Below, in pieces: positions 26,685 to 34,761 of a stretch of 54,865 bases of DNA. The translations under genes were made by a program, and so were the position numbers. The stretch comes from Streptomyces fumigatiscleroticus. Lineage in GTDB: Bacteria; Actinomycetota; Actinomycetes; Streptomycetales; Streptomycetaceae. The notes under the pieces were generated by a model. The model was not told the DNA's origin and made no database searches. It was given only the letters and a program-made list of their open reading frames with translations. The number at the start of each line of letters is the position of its first letter. Within the stretch, counting starts at the first letter, position 1. Location of the stretch: the NCBI RefSeq assembly GCF_014647975.1, contig NZ_BMQF01000013.1:181568-236432 (forward strand), read 5' to 3'.

Positions 26685-27365
26685 CTACGGCTCGAACTTG
26701 TAGCCGAGGCCCCGGACGGTCACCAGATACCGCGGCGCGCCCGGGTCGGGTTCGATCTTGGCGCGCAGTCGCTTGACGTGGACGTCGAGGGTCTTGGTGT
26801 CGCCGACGTAGTCGGCGCCCCACACCCGGTCGATCAGCTGCATGCGGGTCAGCACCCGCCCGGCGTTGCGCAGCAGCATCTCCAGCAGGTCAAACTCCTT
26901 CAGCGGCAGGTCGACCTTGGAACCGCCGACGGTGACCACGTGCCGGTCGACGTCCATCCGGACCGGGCCGGCCTCCAGGGCGGCCGGGGCCACCTCCTCC
27001 GGCTCGCCGCGCCGGCGCAGCACCGCGCGGATCCGGGCGACCAGCTCGCGCGAGGAGAACGGCTTGGTGACGTAGTCGTCGGCTCCTATCTCCAGGCCGA
27101 CGACCTTGTCGATCTCACTGTCCTTGGCGGTCACCATGATCACGGGGACGTTGGAGCGGCCGCGCAGCTGGCGGCAGACCTCCGTACCCGGCAGCCCGGG
27201 CAGCATCAGGTCGAGGAGGACGAGATCGGCGCCGTTGCGCTCGAACTCGTCGAGTCCGTCGGGCCCGGTGGCCGCGACGGCGACCTCGAAACCCTCCTTG
27301 CGGAGCATGTACGACAGGGCGTCGGAGAAGGACTCCTCGTCCTCGACGACGAGCACTCGGGTCAC
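26685..27365 (-). CDS. phoP: phosphate response regulator PhoP
   Basis: PhoP is the OmpR-type regulator of the phosphate-limitation response, which in Streptomyces also represses antibiotic production. The 226-residue protein starts at a GTG overlapping the phoR stop (GTGA). The receiver domain has the acidic pair ED at 8-9, phosphoacceptor Asp52 in VLLDLMLP, and the Lys of YVTKPFSS. The winged helix has LPLKEFDLLEMLLRNAGRVLTRMQLIDRVWG and VDVHVKRLRAKIE-like segments, ending VRGLGYKFEP. The overlap with phoR and the divergent phoU fix the identity as PhoP, not another OmpR regulator. Confidence 0.95.
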   Translation of the reverse strand: MTRVLVVEDEESFSDALSYMLRKEGFEVAVAATGPDGLDEFERNGADLVLLDLMLPGLPGTEVCRQLRGRSNVPVIMVTAKDSEIDKVVGLEIGADDYVTKPFSSRELVARIRAVLRRRGEPEEVAPAALEAGPVRMDVDRHVVTVGGSKVDLPLKEFDLLEMLLRNAGRVLTRMQLIDRVWGADYVGDTKTLDVHVKRLRAKIEPDPGAPRYLVTVRGLGYKFEP

Positions 27366-28636
27366 GGAAGGACCTCCGGGGCGGGAAGCGTTTCGTACGG
27401 GGAAGTGTGGGGGGATGTGGAGCTGGACCGTCCGGACTCCTCGTCGAGTCCTGCACGGGCGGGCCGCTGCTCGGCGCGGTCGCGGGCCGCACCCGCCTCC
27501 GGCAGCCGCAGGGTGAAGGTGGAGCCCTGGTTCTCGGCGCTCCACACCGTGATCTCCCCGCCGTGCGAGGCGACCACGTGCTTGACGATCGCCAGCCCCA
27601 GACCCGTGCCGCCGGTGGCACGGGAGCGGGCCGGGTCGACGCGGTAGAAGCGCTCGAAGATGCGCTCCTTGTCCTTGTCGGAGATGCCGATGCCCTGGTC
27701 GGTGACGGCGATCTCGATCATGTCGCCGCCGGGGGCGGACTGCCGCCGGGCGGCGATGCCGACGCGGGTGCGGGCGGGCGAGTAGTTGACGGCGTTCTCG
27801 ACGAGGTTGCCCAGGGCGGCGGCGAGCTGGCCGCGGTTGCCCCACACATGGAGGTCGGCCGTGCCGCCGGCGGCCATGGTGATCTGCTTGGTGCCGGCCG
27901 CGTGCCGGCACCGGTCGATGGCCTCGGCGACCAGTTCGTCCACCCGGACCGGCTCGGCGTCCTCGAGGGGATCGTCGTTCTGCACCCGGGAGAGGTCGAT
28001 GAGCTCCTGCACCAGGTTGGTCAGGCGGGTCGCCTCGATCTGCATCCGTCCGGCGAAGCGCTGCACGGCCTCCGGGTCGTCGGAGGCGTCCATGACAGCC
28101 TCCGAGAGCAGGGAGAGGGCACCGACCGGGGTCTTCAGCTCATGGCTGACGTTCGCGACGAAGTCGCGCCGTACCGCCTCGATCCGGCGGGCCTCGGTGA
28201 GGTCCTCGACCAGGAGCAGCACCAGTCGCGAGCCGAGCGGGGCGACGCGGGCGGAGACCGCGAGGGCCTCGCCGCGTCCGGTGCCCCGTCGCGGCAGGTC
28301 CAGCTCGACCTGCCGTATCTCGCCGTCCCGCCGGGTGTCCCTGGCCATCTGGAGCATGGGCTCGACGGCGAGCTTGCCGCCGCGCACCAGGCCGAGGGCG
28401 TACGCCGCCGAGCTGGCCTTGACCACGGCGTCCGCCTCGTCGAGCACGACGGCCGAGGAGCGCAGCACCGACAGCACGGTGTCCACGCCGGGCGGCAGCA
28501 CCGGATCGGTGTGCAGGGAGGTGCGGGTGGGCCGCTTCTGGTCGCGCTCGCTCCAGCGGAACGCCAGCATGGCGATGACACCGGTGAGCACACCGGCGAT
28601 CGCTGCCGCTGCGGCGACCGCCGCGTTCACGTCCAT
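27362..28636 (-). CDS. phoR: phosphate sensor histidine kinase PhoR
   Basis: PhoR phosphorylates PhoP when phosphate is scarce. The 424-residue protein has a short extracytoplasmic part and one clear N-terminal membrane segment (VAAAAAIAGVLTGVIAMLAF), a PAS-like region, then the dimerisation/phosphoacceptor domain with His165 in ANVSHELKTPVGAL. The ATPase domain has GNLVENAVNYSP (N box), VTDQGIGISDKDKERIFERFYRVD (G1, F) and GTGLGLAIVKHV (G2). The stop codon is four bases inside phoP, so kinase and regulator are co-translated. The promoter region is shared with divergent phoU and carries a PHO box. Confidence 0.95.
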   Translation of the reverse strand: MDVNAAVAAAAAIAGVLTGVIAMLAFRWSERDQKRPTRTSLHTDPVLPPGVDTVLSVLRSSAVVLDEADAVVKASSAAYALGLVRGGKLAVEPMLQMARDTRRDGEIRQVELDLPRRGTGRGEALAVSARVAPLGSRLVLLLVEDLTEARRIEAVRRDFVANVSHELKTPVGALSLLSEAVMDASDDPEAVQRFAGRMQIEATRLTNLVQELIDLSRVQNDDPLEDAEPVRVDELVAEAIDRCRHAAGTKQITMAAGGTADLHVWGNRGQLAAALGNLVENAVNYSPARTRVGIAARRQSAPGGDMIEIAVTDQGIGISDKDKERIFERFYRVDPARSRATGGTGLGLAIVKHVVASHGGEITVWSAENQGSTFTLRLPEAGAARDRAEQRPARAGLDEESGRSSSTSPHTSPYETLPAPEVLP

Positions 28637-28709
28637 GCCCCCAGGTTAGGCATGCGATACGGCGTGACCACAGCCGTCGGGGTGCGAGCTGGAACACTCG
28701 TCGCCCGAA

Positions 28710-28742
28710 GTTCACCTTGCAGCCAGTAGTGGTTCATTTGTG
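28710..28742. promoter_or_regulatory. PHO box in the phoR-phoU divergent promoter region
   Basis: GTTCACCTTGC (28710-28720) and GTTCATTTGTG (28732-28742) are PhoP direct-repeat units on the same 11-base phase, separated by a weaker unit at 28721-28731. The consensus unit in Streptomyces is G(T/G)TCAYYY with conserved first seven bases. The position between phoRP and phoU fits autoregulation. Confidence 0.8.
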
Positions 28743-28826
28743 GTGGCGGTAACGGACGCGTACGGGCCGGAACGTGGAACCGTGGGGTGCGAGCCCCCTG
28801 AAACGGACGTACGAGAGGGAACCCTG

Positions 28827-29510
28827 ATGCGGGACGCGTACCACGAGGAACTGGACTCGATCGGCGACGGTCTGGTGGAGATGGCCCGGCTGGTCGGCTC
28901 GGCCATCGGGCGCGCCACGACCGCCATCCTGGACTCCGACCTCAAGCTGGCGGAGAGCGTGATCGAGGCGGACCAGAAGGTCGACGAGCTCCAGCACGAC
29001 CTGGAGGCTCGTGCGATAGCCCTGCTGGCCCGGCAGCAGCCGGTGGCGACGGACCTGAGGATCGTCGTCACCTCGCTGCGCATGTCGGCCGACCTGGAGC
29101 GCTCCGGCGACCTCGCCCAGCATGTGGCGAAGCTGGCCCGGCTGCGCTACCCCGAGCGCGCGATCCCCCAGGACCTGCACGCGACCATCCTGGAGATGGG
29201 CCAGCTCGCGCAGCGCCTGATGGCGAAGGCCGCCGAGGTGATCGTCACCAAGGACGTCGACCTGGCGATGCAGCTGGAGCAGGACGACGACGCGATGGAC
29301 TCGCTGCACCGCACGCTCTTCCAGCACCTGATGGACGACCGCTGGCGGCACGGCATCGAGACGGCCGTCGACGTCACCCTCCTGGGCCGTTACTACGAGC
29401 GCTACGCCGACCACGCCGTCGCGGTCGCCAAGCGGGTGGTGTACCTGGTCACGGGCGAGCACGCGGACGAGCTCCAGCCGGACATCCAGCCGGTGGTGGA
29501 GGGGGCCTGA
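28827..29510 (+). CDS. phoU: phosphate uptake/signalling regulator PhoU
   Basis: PhoU modulates PhoR and the Pst transporter. The 227-residue protein consists of two three-helix PhoU repeats: DAYHEELDSIGDGLVEMARLVGSAI to MSADLERSGDLAQHVAKLARL, and LHATILEMGQLAQRLMAKAAEVI to YYERYADHAVAVAKRVVYLVTG; both carry the E-RxxD metal motif. I start at the ATG at 28827, behind GAGAGGGA, because the PHO box extends to 28742 and would lie inside a longer frame. It diverges from phoR. Confidence 0.95.
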   Translation: MRDAYHEELDSIGDGLVEMARLVGSAIGRATTAILDSDLKLAESVIEADQKVDELQHDLEARAIALLARQQPVATDLRIVVTSLRMSADLERSGDLAQHVAKLARLRYPERAIPQDLHATILEMGQLAQRLMAKAAEVIVTKDVDLAMQLEQDDDAMDSLHRTLFQHLMDDRWRHGIETAVDVTLLGRYYERYADHAVAVAKRVVYLVTGEHADELQPDIQPVVEGA

Positions 29511-29647
29511 AGGGGCCGCCGGTCTCCGGCCTGTCCACCGGTTGTGAAGGGATCCGGTTCGGGCGCGCGTGAGCCACTGTGCGCCGTTGATGCGACCGGC
29601 AGGGCGGGCATGCAATGGGCAAAGGCACCCGTCCCGAGGAGGACACC

Positions 29648-29803
29648 ATGGCCGAGTCCCCCAGCACCACGCCCGACCCCACCCAGGAGCGCCAGTCCGA
29701 AGAGCCCGCCGAGATCAGGAACCTGACACTCGTCGCCTCCTGCGGCTGCGGCTCCGGCTGCGGGTGCGGGTGCCAGTCGGGCGGCCCCTGCCAGTGCGGC
29801 TGA
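29648..29803 (+). CDS. 51-residue peptide with Cys-rich tail
   Basis: This small gene starts at an ATG behind CGAGGAGGACACC and is followed by a strong terminator. The first 30 residues are polar and acidic (SPSTTPDPTQERQSEEPAE); the tail after LTLVAS holds seven Cys alternating with Gly (CGCGSGCGCGC, then PCQC). The pattern suggests metal binding, or a modified peptide, but no RiPP enzyme is encoded nearby. The next gene encodes a DUF4242 protein of the type known to bind nickel, which favours a metal-related function. Function unproven. Confidence 0.75.
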   Translation: MAESPSTTPDPTQERQSEEPAEIRNLTLVASCGCGSGCGCGCQSGGPCQCG

Positions 29804-29836
29804 CGGCATACGGGCACCACCGATCCCGTACGGCGT

Positions 29837-29868
29837 GAAGGGCCCCGGCCACCGCGCCGGGGCCCTTC
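29837..29868 (+). terminator. terminator after the Cys-rich peptide gene
   Basis: GAAGGGCCCCGGC and GCCGGGGCCCTTC form a 13-bp stem over a six-base loop, 33 bases past the stop codon. Confidence 0.82.
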
Positions 29869-29965
29869 GTCGTGCGCGTCCGGAGAAGGGCTCGCCCCGG
29901 CGCCCGTACGGGAGCAGCATGGGTGGGCACACAGGGGCGCGGCACCCGGAAGGAGGTGCGGGGCG

Positions 29966-30217
29966 ATGGCTCGTTTCATGGACATCCACCACGGCATGAA
30001 GGGCATCACCGCCGACCAGCTGGAGGAGGCGCACCGGGCCGACCTGGCCGTGGAGAAGGAGGAGGGGGTCCACTTCATGCGGGCCTGGGCGGACCCGGAG
30101 TCGGGCACCGTCTTCTGTCTCTCCGAGGCGCCTTCGGCCGAGGCGGTCCAGCGCGTCCACGAACGCGCCGGCCACCGGGCCGACGAGGTGCACGAGGTCC
30201 CGCTGTCCGTGCAGTGA
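29966..30217 (+). CDS. DUF4242 protein (SCO4226-type, nickel-binding ferredoxin-like fold)
   Basis: This 83-residue protein reads ARFMDIHHGMKGITADQLEEAHRADLAVEKEEGVHFMRAWADPESGTVFCLSEAPSAEAVQRVHERAGHRADEV. It closely follows what I recall of the S. coelicolor protein SCO4226, whose structure is a dimeric ferredoxin-like fold that binds nickel. Metal-ligand candidates are His8, His9, His22 and Cys50. The ATG at 29966 follows GGAGGTGCGGGG. The next small gene is 38 bases downstream, so the two may be co-transcribed. The biological role remains unclear in the literature I know. Confidence 0.88.
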   Translation: MARFMDIHHGMKGITADQLEEAHRADLAVEKEEGVHFMRAWADPESGTVFCLSEAPSAEAVQRVHERAGHRADEVHEVPLSVQ

Positions 30218-30255
30218 CCGGACGGCTGTCCGTCCGGCAGGAAGGAGAGCGCATT

Positions 30256-30498
30256 GTGACCACACCCGCGGATTGCGTCGTACTCGACATCCCCCAAGGG
30301 CTGCGGCTGGACCTGCTGGGCCTGGTCGTGGAGGTCGGCCAGGTCAGGATCGTCGCCGACCGATCGGGCCTGCTCGGCAATCTCATCGCCTCCCTGACCT
30401 GCGGCAGCGGCACGGCCGCCGCGCAGAGCCTGGAGGCGATGGCCCAGATGCTGCGGGCCCAGGACGAGGCGGCCGGAGAAACCGCCCGGCGCACGTAG
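30256..30498 (+). CDS. 80-residue protein with LLGN motif
   Basis: The start is the GTG at 30256 behind GAAGGAGAG. The sequence CVVLDIPQGLRLDLLGLVVEVGQVRIVADRSGLLGNLIASLTC matches a short repeat I know from larger secreted proteins: a Leu-rich strand pair, LDLLGL, then LLGNL-xxx-L-C, with a Cys at each end. Here it stands almost alone, with no signal peptide visible, followed by a helical tail. It is likely a small folded unit with a disulfide or metal site. It follows the DUF4242 gene. Function unknown. Confidence 0.7.
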   Translation: MTTPADCVVLDIPQGLRLDLLGLVVEVGQVRIVADRSGLLGNLIASLTCGSGTAAAQSLEAMAQMLRAQDEAAGETARRT

Positions 30499-30507
30499 GA
30501 ACGACGG

Positions 30508-30544
30508 AGCCCCCCGCCGGCGGAGCATGCGCGGGCAGGGGGCT
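30508..30544. terminator. terminator between convergent small genes
   Basis: AGCCCCCC at the left pairs with GGGGGCT at the right, with imperfect pairing of CGCC/GGCG-type inner bases. It lies between the stops of two convergent genes and can act on both. Confidence 0.6.
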
Positions 30545-30566
30545 TGGTGCGGCTGCGGACCGCGGA

Positions 30567-30965
30567 TCAGGTGGCGCTGGTGAACGTGGCGCACTTGCTC
30601 CACTTGCTGCTGGTGCTGGCGGGATCGCCCTTGACGAGGGAGATGATGATCCGCACCTTGCGCTTCTCCGGGAGATCCAGGTTCCAGGTGTAGCTCTTGC
30701 CCGCACCGCGGGTGACGTGGAAGGTGTCCCAGAAGTAGGGCTTGCCGCTGGCCGCCTCCAGGTTGACGAAGACGGTGCGGCCGTCGGCCTTGCGGTCCTT
30801 GACGTAGAGGTAGTCGCCCTTCGACGTGTACTTCGCGTAACCGCCGGCGCATCCGTCCGAGCCGCTCGCCTGCGCCGCCGGGGCCGCCGCGAGGCCGCCC
30901 GCGAGGACGGCGGAAGCGACGACCGGGATGACGACGGCGGCGCGCCGCTTGAGTAGTGCCTTCAC
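30567..30965 (-). CDS. small secreted protein with signal peptide
   Basis: This 132-residue protein begins KALLKRRAAVVIPVVASAVLAGGLAAAPAAQA, a classic Sec signal peptide with cleavage after AQA (about residue 33). The mature part (SDGCAGGYAKYTSKGDYLYVKDRKADGRTVFVNLE, YTWNLDLPEKRKVRIIISLV, SKWSKCATF) is beta-rich with two Cys that may form a disulfide. Such small extracellular proteins are frequent in Streptomyces; I recognise no enzyme motif. The ATG follows GGAGGGA. Confidence 0.8.
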   Translation of the reverse strand: MKALLKRRAAVVIPVVASAVLAGGLAAAPAAQASGSDGCAGGYAKYTSKGDYLYVKDRKADGRTVFVNLEAASGKPYFWDTFHVTRGAGKSYTWNLDLPEKRKVRIIISLVKGDPASTSSKWSKCATFTSAT

Positions 30966-31194
30966 TCTGTTCCCTCCGTTGATCCGTTCATCCGGCGGCG
31001 TCGACGACGCCGGCCGGACCGATGATCACTTTAGAGAACCGATGTGCTGATCATGTGACGACGGCGTCCACGTCCCGTCTCCGGGCACGGGCCGGTTCGT
31101 GAAGACCCGGCCCTGTTTCCGTGGCCATGTCACAGATCGATCTCAGCACGTCCCACCGGCCGCGCCGGCCGTTCGAAGCCGTGATGCCGGCCCG

Positions 31195-31590
31195 GTGAAG
31201 ATGCGCATCGCCACCTGCGTGGCCGCTGCGGCCTCCGTGACCGCCCTCCTGACGCTGACAGCCTGCTCGAACGGCAGCGACAGCGACAACGGCAGCGGCG
31301 CCGTGCCCCACTACACCGTCCTGAAGAAGACCTGGAGCCCCGCGAAGCTGCTCGTCGAGGACCCCACCAAGGCCTCCGCGACCGCGGCCGTCGAAGACTG
31401 GCTCTCCACCAACGCCGGCGACCGCCGCGCCTGGCTGGTCGACGTGTACCGCTCGAAGAACGACGCCCACTACGTCTGCCGCGGCGAGTACTACGCCGAC
31501 GCCAAGACCGCCGAGGTCCTCACCGAGGGCAAGGCCGAGGCCGACTCCTGGCCCCACACCTTCGTCACCTGCCCCGGCCTCGACTCCTGA
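31195..31590 (+). CDS. small lipoprotein of unknown function
   Basis: This 131-residue protein starts at GTG 31195 (or ATG 31201). The signal peptide ends in the lipobox LTAC, with Cys24 lipidated, followed by a Ser/Asp/Gly linker. The mature domain (HYTVLKKTWSPAKLLVEDPTKASATAAVEDWL, AWLVDVYRSKNDAHYVCRGEYYADAKTAEVLTEGKA, FVTCPGL) has two Cys. No ribosome site is obvious upstream. Not recognised as a named family. Confidence 0.75.
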   Translation: MKMRIATCVAAAASVTALLTLTACSNGSDSDNGSGAVPHYTVLKKTWSPAKLLVEDPTKASATAAVEDWLSTNAGDRRAWLVDVYRSKNDAHYVCRGEYYADAKTAEVLTEGKAEADSWPHTFVTCPGLDS

Positions 31591-31817
31591 CCACCGAGGG
31601 AGACGTCAGGAACCGTATCGGGGCAGCCTCGGGCCGTCCGACTCGGCTCCGATCGTCGCTGTCGGTGTCAGACGTCGATGTCAGCCACGACCCATATGCC
31701 CCGGTGCGGTCGCCGCGCGACTACTTGTAGGTGACGCTGTCACCGTGACGGATGCGCTCGCTTCCCGCCGCGCCGTGAGGCGGTGACGGCCGCCCCAAGA
31801 GGAAGGGTCAACAGGTC

Positions 31818-32237
31818 ATGGTGGAAACGCCTCATGGAGCACGGCAGGAGACCATGGGCGCCCGGAATGACGGCCAGCCGGTCGGGCCGATGAGGTATTT
31901 CGGTGTGCCGTTCCTCATCAGCGGCGTGCTGAGCATCCTTCAGGGCATCGCCGGCATCGCCAAGGACCGTCTTTTCGGCGCGCCACGACAGTACGAGTAT
32001 CGGTTCGACCTCACCAGCTGGGGTTGGATCCACCTCGTGGTAGGCGTCGCGCTCGTGATTGTCGGGGTGGGAGTGCTGCGGGCGATGAGCTGGGGTCGCG
32101 CGGCCGGGGTGACGATCGCTGCGATCAGTCTGGTGACCCAGTTCATGTTCATCCCTTACTACCCTCTGTGGTCGATCAGCGTGATGACGCTCGATCTGAT
32201 CATCCTGTGGGCTATGGCACGGATCGCCATCGCTTGA
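31818..32237 (+). CDS. four-TM membrane protein (DUF7144-like)
   Basis: This 139-residue protein has four membrane helices (FGVPFLISGVLSILQGIAGIA, WIHLVVGVALVIVGVGVL, AAGVTIAAISLVTQFMFIPYY, ISVMTLDLIILWAMARIA). The helix-loop pattern with YPLWS and DLIILWA before the C-terminus fits the family I know as DUF7144. A hydrophilic stretch of about 25 residues precedes the first helix, and the ATG at position 13 is an alternative start. No partner genes. Confidence 0.8.
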   Translation: MVETPHGARQETMGARNDGQPVGPMRYFGVPFLISGVLSILQGIAGIAKDRLFGAPRQYEYRFDLTSWGWIHLVVGVALVIVGVGVLRAMSWGRAAGVTIAAISLVTQFMFIPYYPLWSISVMTLDLIILWAMARIAIA

Positions 32238-32488
32238 TCGGGAACCGAAGGCAACCGGCGCATCCTGCGCACCCCGCGATCGCTTCCCCGCCCACTTCGC
32301 GGGCGCTCGCCACCTGTGTCCAGCCGTACGCACGCCGGGCCGAAGGCGCCGTTGATCTCCCCCCTCGCCCTCCGGCATCGGGATCCCGTCACTGCGGCTG
32401 CCTCGCCGAGCAACACCGTGGCGACGGCCCGCAGCACCAAGCCCCCTACCAGCGGGAAATCCGCGGGCAGGGGGCTTACGGTACGGGC
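32238..32488. other. intergenic region downstream of gpmA
   Basis: About 250 bases between convergent genes. It contains the gpmA terminator (32439-32477). No supported gene. Confidence 0.5.
32439..32477 (-). terminator. terminator of gpmA
   Basis: On the minus strand TAAGCCCCCT pairs with AGGGGGCTT, with partial inner pairing of GCGG and CCGC. It lies just past the gpmA stop codon. Confidence 0.65.
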
Positions 32489-33250
32489 CTACTTCTTCTT
32501 GCCCTGGTTCTTGACCGCCTCGATCGCCGCCGCTGCGGCGTCCGGGTCGAGGTAGGTGCCGCCCGGGTTCAGCGGCTTGAACTCGGCGTCCAGGTCGTAG
32601 GTGAGCGGGATGCCGGTGGGGATGTTCAGGCCCGCGATGTCGGCGTCGGAGATGCCGTCGAGGTGCTTCACCAGGGCGCGGAGGCTGTTGCCGTGGGCGG
32701 CGATCAGGACCGTGCGGCCGGTGAGGAGGTCCGGGACGATGCTGTCGAACCAGTACGGCAGCATGCGGTGGACGACGTCCTTGAGGCACTCCGTGCGCGG
32801 GCGCAGCTCCGGCGGGAGGGTCGCGTAACGCGCGTCGTGGAACTGGGAGAACTCCGCGTCCTGGTCCAGCGGCGGCGGCGGGGTGTCGTAGGAGCGGCGC
32901 CACAGCATGAACTGCTCCTCGCCGAACTCGGCGAGCGTCTGCGCCTTGTCCTTGCCCTGGAGGGCGCCGTAGTGGCGCTCGTTCAGGCGCCAGGAGCGGT
33001 GGACCGGGATCCAGTGGCGGTCCGCGGCCTCCAGCGCCAGCTGGGCCGTGCGGATCGCGCGCTTCTGGAGCGACGTGTGGACCACGTCGGGCAGCAGGCC
33101 GGCGTCCTTGAGCAGCTCACCGCCGCGGACCGCCTCCTTCTCGCCCTTCTCGTTGAGGTTGACGTCCACCCAGCCGGTGAACAGGTTCTTCGCGTTCCAC
33201 TCGCTCTCGCCGTGGCGGAGGAGAATCAGCTTGTACGGTGCGTCGGCCAT
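32489..33250 (-). CDS. gpmA: 2,3-bisphosphoglycerate-dependent phosphoglycerate mutase
   Basis: This glycolytic enzyme interconverts 3- and 2-phosphoglycerate. The 253-residue protein has LLRHGESEWN with catalytic His13, GWVDVNLNEKGEKEA, the SWRLNERHYGALQGKDK segment, and IAAHGNSLRALVKHLDGIS with the second catalytic His. The C-terminus ends in a Lys-rich tail (KNQGKKK). It stands alone, leftward, behind its own terminator, diverging from the MFS gene. Confidence 0.96.
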   Translation of the reverse strand: MADAPYKLILLRHGESEWNAKNLFTGWVDVNLNEKGEKEAVRGGELLKDAGLLPDVVHTSLQKRAIRTAQLALEAADRHWIPVHRSWRLNERHYGALQGKDKAQTLAEFGEEQFMLWRRSYDTPPPPLDQDAEFSQFHDARYATLPPELRPRTECLKDVVHRMLPYWFDSIVPDLLTGRTVLIAAHGNSLRALVKHLDGISDADIAGLNIPTGIPLTYDLDAEFKPLNPGGTYLDPDAAAAAIEAVKNQGKKK

Positions 33251-33436
33251 GATGCTGAGCGTAATAGAACCCCTCCGCGGCTCGCGCGTGCCGCCCGGTG
33301 GACGGACGGTTGACGGCGTCTGTTAATTGAGTGGCTTCCCAGAGCGGCTTACTTGTAATTTGTGCTCGCCGCCAGAGCCGCTTACGCCGTGCGTCGTGCC
33401 CTCGTGCCGCCGCCCGGTGCCGTCCGTGGGAGTCCC

Positions 33437-34699
33437 ATGTCAGTCGCCAGTCTGAGACGTGCCGCGCGGGAGACCGTCTCCGGCCTGCCCTCCGCGTTCT
33501 GGTGGCTGTGGACCAGCACCCTCGTCAACCGGCTCGGTGCCTTCGTCGCCACCTTCATGGCGCTGTACCTGACCCTCGACCGCGGCTACTCCGCCTCGTA
33601 CGCGGGTCTGGTGGTCGCCCTGCACGGGCTGGGCGGGGTGGTCTCCTCGCTCGGCGGGGGCGTCATGGCCGACCGGCTCGGGCGGCGGCCCACCATGCTC
33701 ATCGCCCAGTCCGCCACCGCCGTCTCGGTGGCCGCGCTGGGCTTCGTGCACGACCCGGTCGCGATCGCCGCCGTGGCCTTCGTGGTCGGCGCGGCGTCGA
33801 ACGCCTCCCGGCCCGCCGTGCAGGCGATGATGGCCGACATCGTGCGGCCCGAGGACCGGGTGCGGGCCTTCTCGCTCAACTACTGGGCGATCAACCTCGG
33901 CTTCGCGGTCTCCTCCATGGCGGCCGGGTTCATCGCCGAGGTCAGCTACCTTGCGGGCTTCCTCATCGAGGCCGGTATGACGCTGGCCTGCGCGATCGTC
34001 GTCTTCGTGAAGCTGCCCGAGTCACGGCCGGAGAAGACGGAAGGGAGCGGGGCCGCCGAACCCGAGGTCGGTCTGGGCACCGTACTGCGCGACGGGCGCT
34101 TCATGAGCGTCGTCGGACTGTCCTTCCTCGTCGCGCTCGTCTTCCAGCAGGGGTCCGTGGGTCTGCCGGTCGCGATGGGGCAGGCCGGGTACACCCCGGC
34201 CGACTACGGCATGGCGATCGCGGTCAACGGCGTACTGATCGTCGTGCTGCAGATTCCGGTGACCCGGTTCATCGAACACCGGGACCCGCGCCGGCTGCTG
34301 GTGATCTCCTCGCTGCTGGCCGGGTACGGATTCGGGCTCACCGCCTTCGCGGGCTCGGTCGGCGTCTTCGCACTGACGGTGTGCGTGTGGACGCTGGGCG
34401 AGATGGTCAACGCGCCGACGCAGACCGGCCTCGTCGTACAGCTCTCTCCCGTACGGGGCCGCGGTCGCTACCAGGGCATGTACAGCATGTCGTGGTCGGT
34501 CGCCGCGCTCGTCGCCCCGCTGATGTCCGGGTTCGTCATCGACCGGTTCAGGGCGGAGTGGCTGTGGGGGATGTGCGCGGTGGTGGGGACCATGGCCGGG
34601 GTCGGGTACGGGGTGCTCATGCGGAGACTGCCGCGGGAACAGGCACCTGCGACCGAGGCTCCGCTCTCGACGGCGAACTCCGAGGTCAGTGCCGTCTGA
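33437..34699 (+). CDS. MFS transporter (drug efflux type)
   Basis: This 420-residue protein has twelve membrane helices. Motif A in the loop after helix 2 reads GGGVMADRLGRRPTM, and the second half repeats a weaker form (VTRFIEHRDPRRLL). The ATG at 33437 follows GTGGGAG; a longer frame from 33362 lacks a ribosome site. It belongs to the DHA1-like exporters (MdtH/YfcJ type). The substrate cannot be told from sequence. It is not in an operon. Confidence 0.88.
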   Translation: MSVASLRRAARETVSGLPSAFWWLWTSTLVNRLGAFVATFMALYLTLDRGYSASYAGLVVALHGLGGVVSSLGGGVMADRLGRRPTMLIAQSATAVSVAALGFVHDPVAIAAVAFVVGAASNASRPAVQAMMADIVRPEDRVRAFSLNYWAINLGFAVSSMAAGFIAEVSYLAGFLIEAGMTLACAIVVFVKLPESRPEKTEGSGAAEPEVGLGTVLRDGRFMSVVGLSFLVALVFQQGSVGLPVAMGQAGYTPADYGMAIAVNGVLIVVLQIPVTRFIEHRDPRRLLVISSLLAGYGFGLTAFAGSVGVFALTVCVWTLGEMVNAPTQTGLVVQLSPVRGRGRYQGMYSMSWSVAALVAPLMSGFVIDRFRAEWLWGMCAVVGTMAGVGYGVLMRRLPREQAPATEAPLSTANSEVSAV

Positions 34700-34761
34700 G
34701 CCGGCCATGGAGCGCCCGTTGCCGTGCAGCCGTGCAGACGGCGTGTCTGCCCGGGTCTGCC

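Noticed and set aside
26685..28636. SenX3-RegX3 in place of PhoR-PhoP
   Set aside because: The families are close relatives, but gene order with phoU, the GTGA overlap and the sequence of the receiver domain match Streptomyces PhoR-PhoP; the naming difference is mostly historical.
29648..29803. Lanthipeptide or thiopeptide precursor
   Set aside because: Leader motifs of those classes are absent and no modification enzyme lies in the neighbourhood. Kept as a Cys-rich peptide of unknown function.
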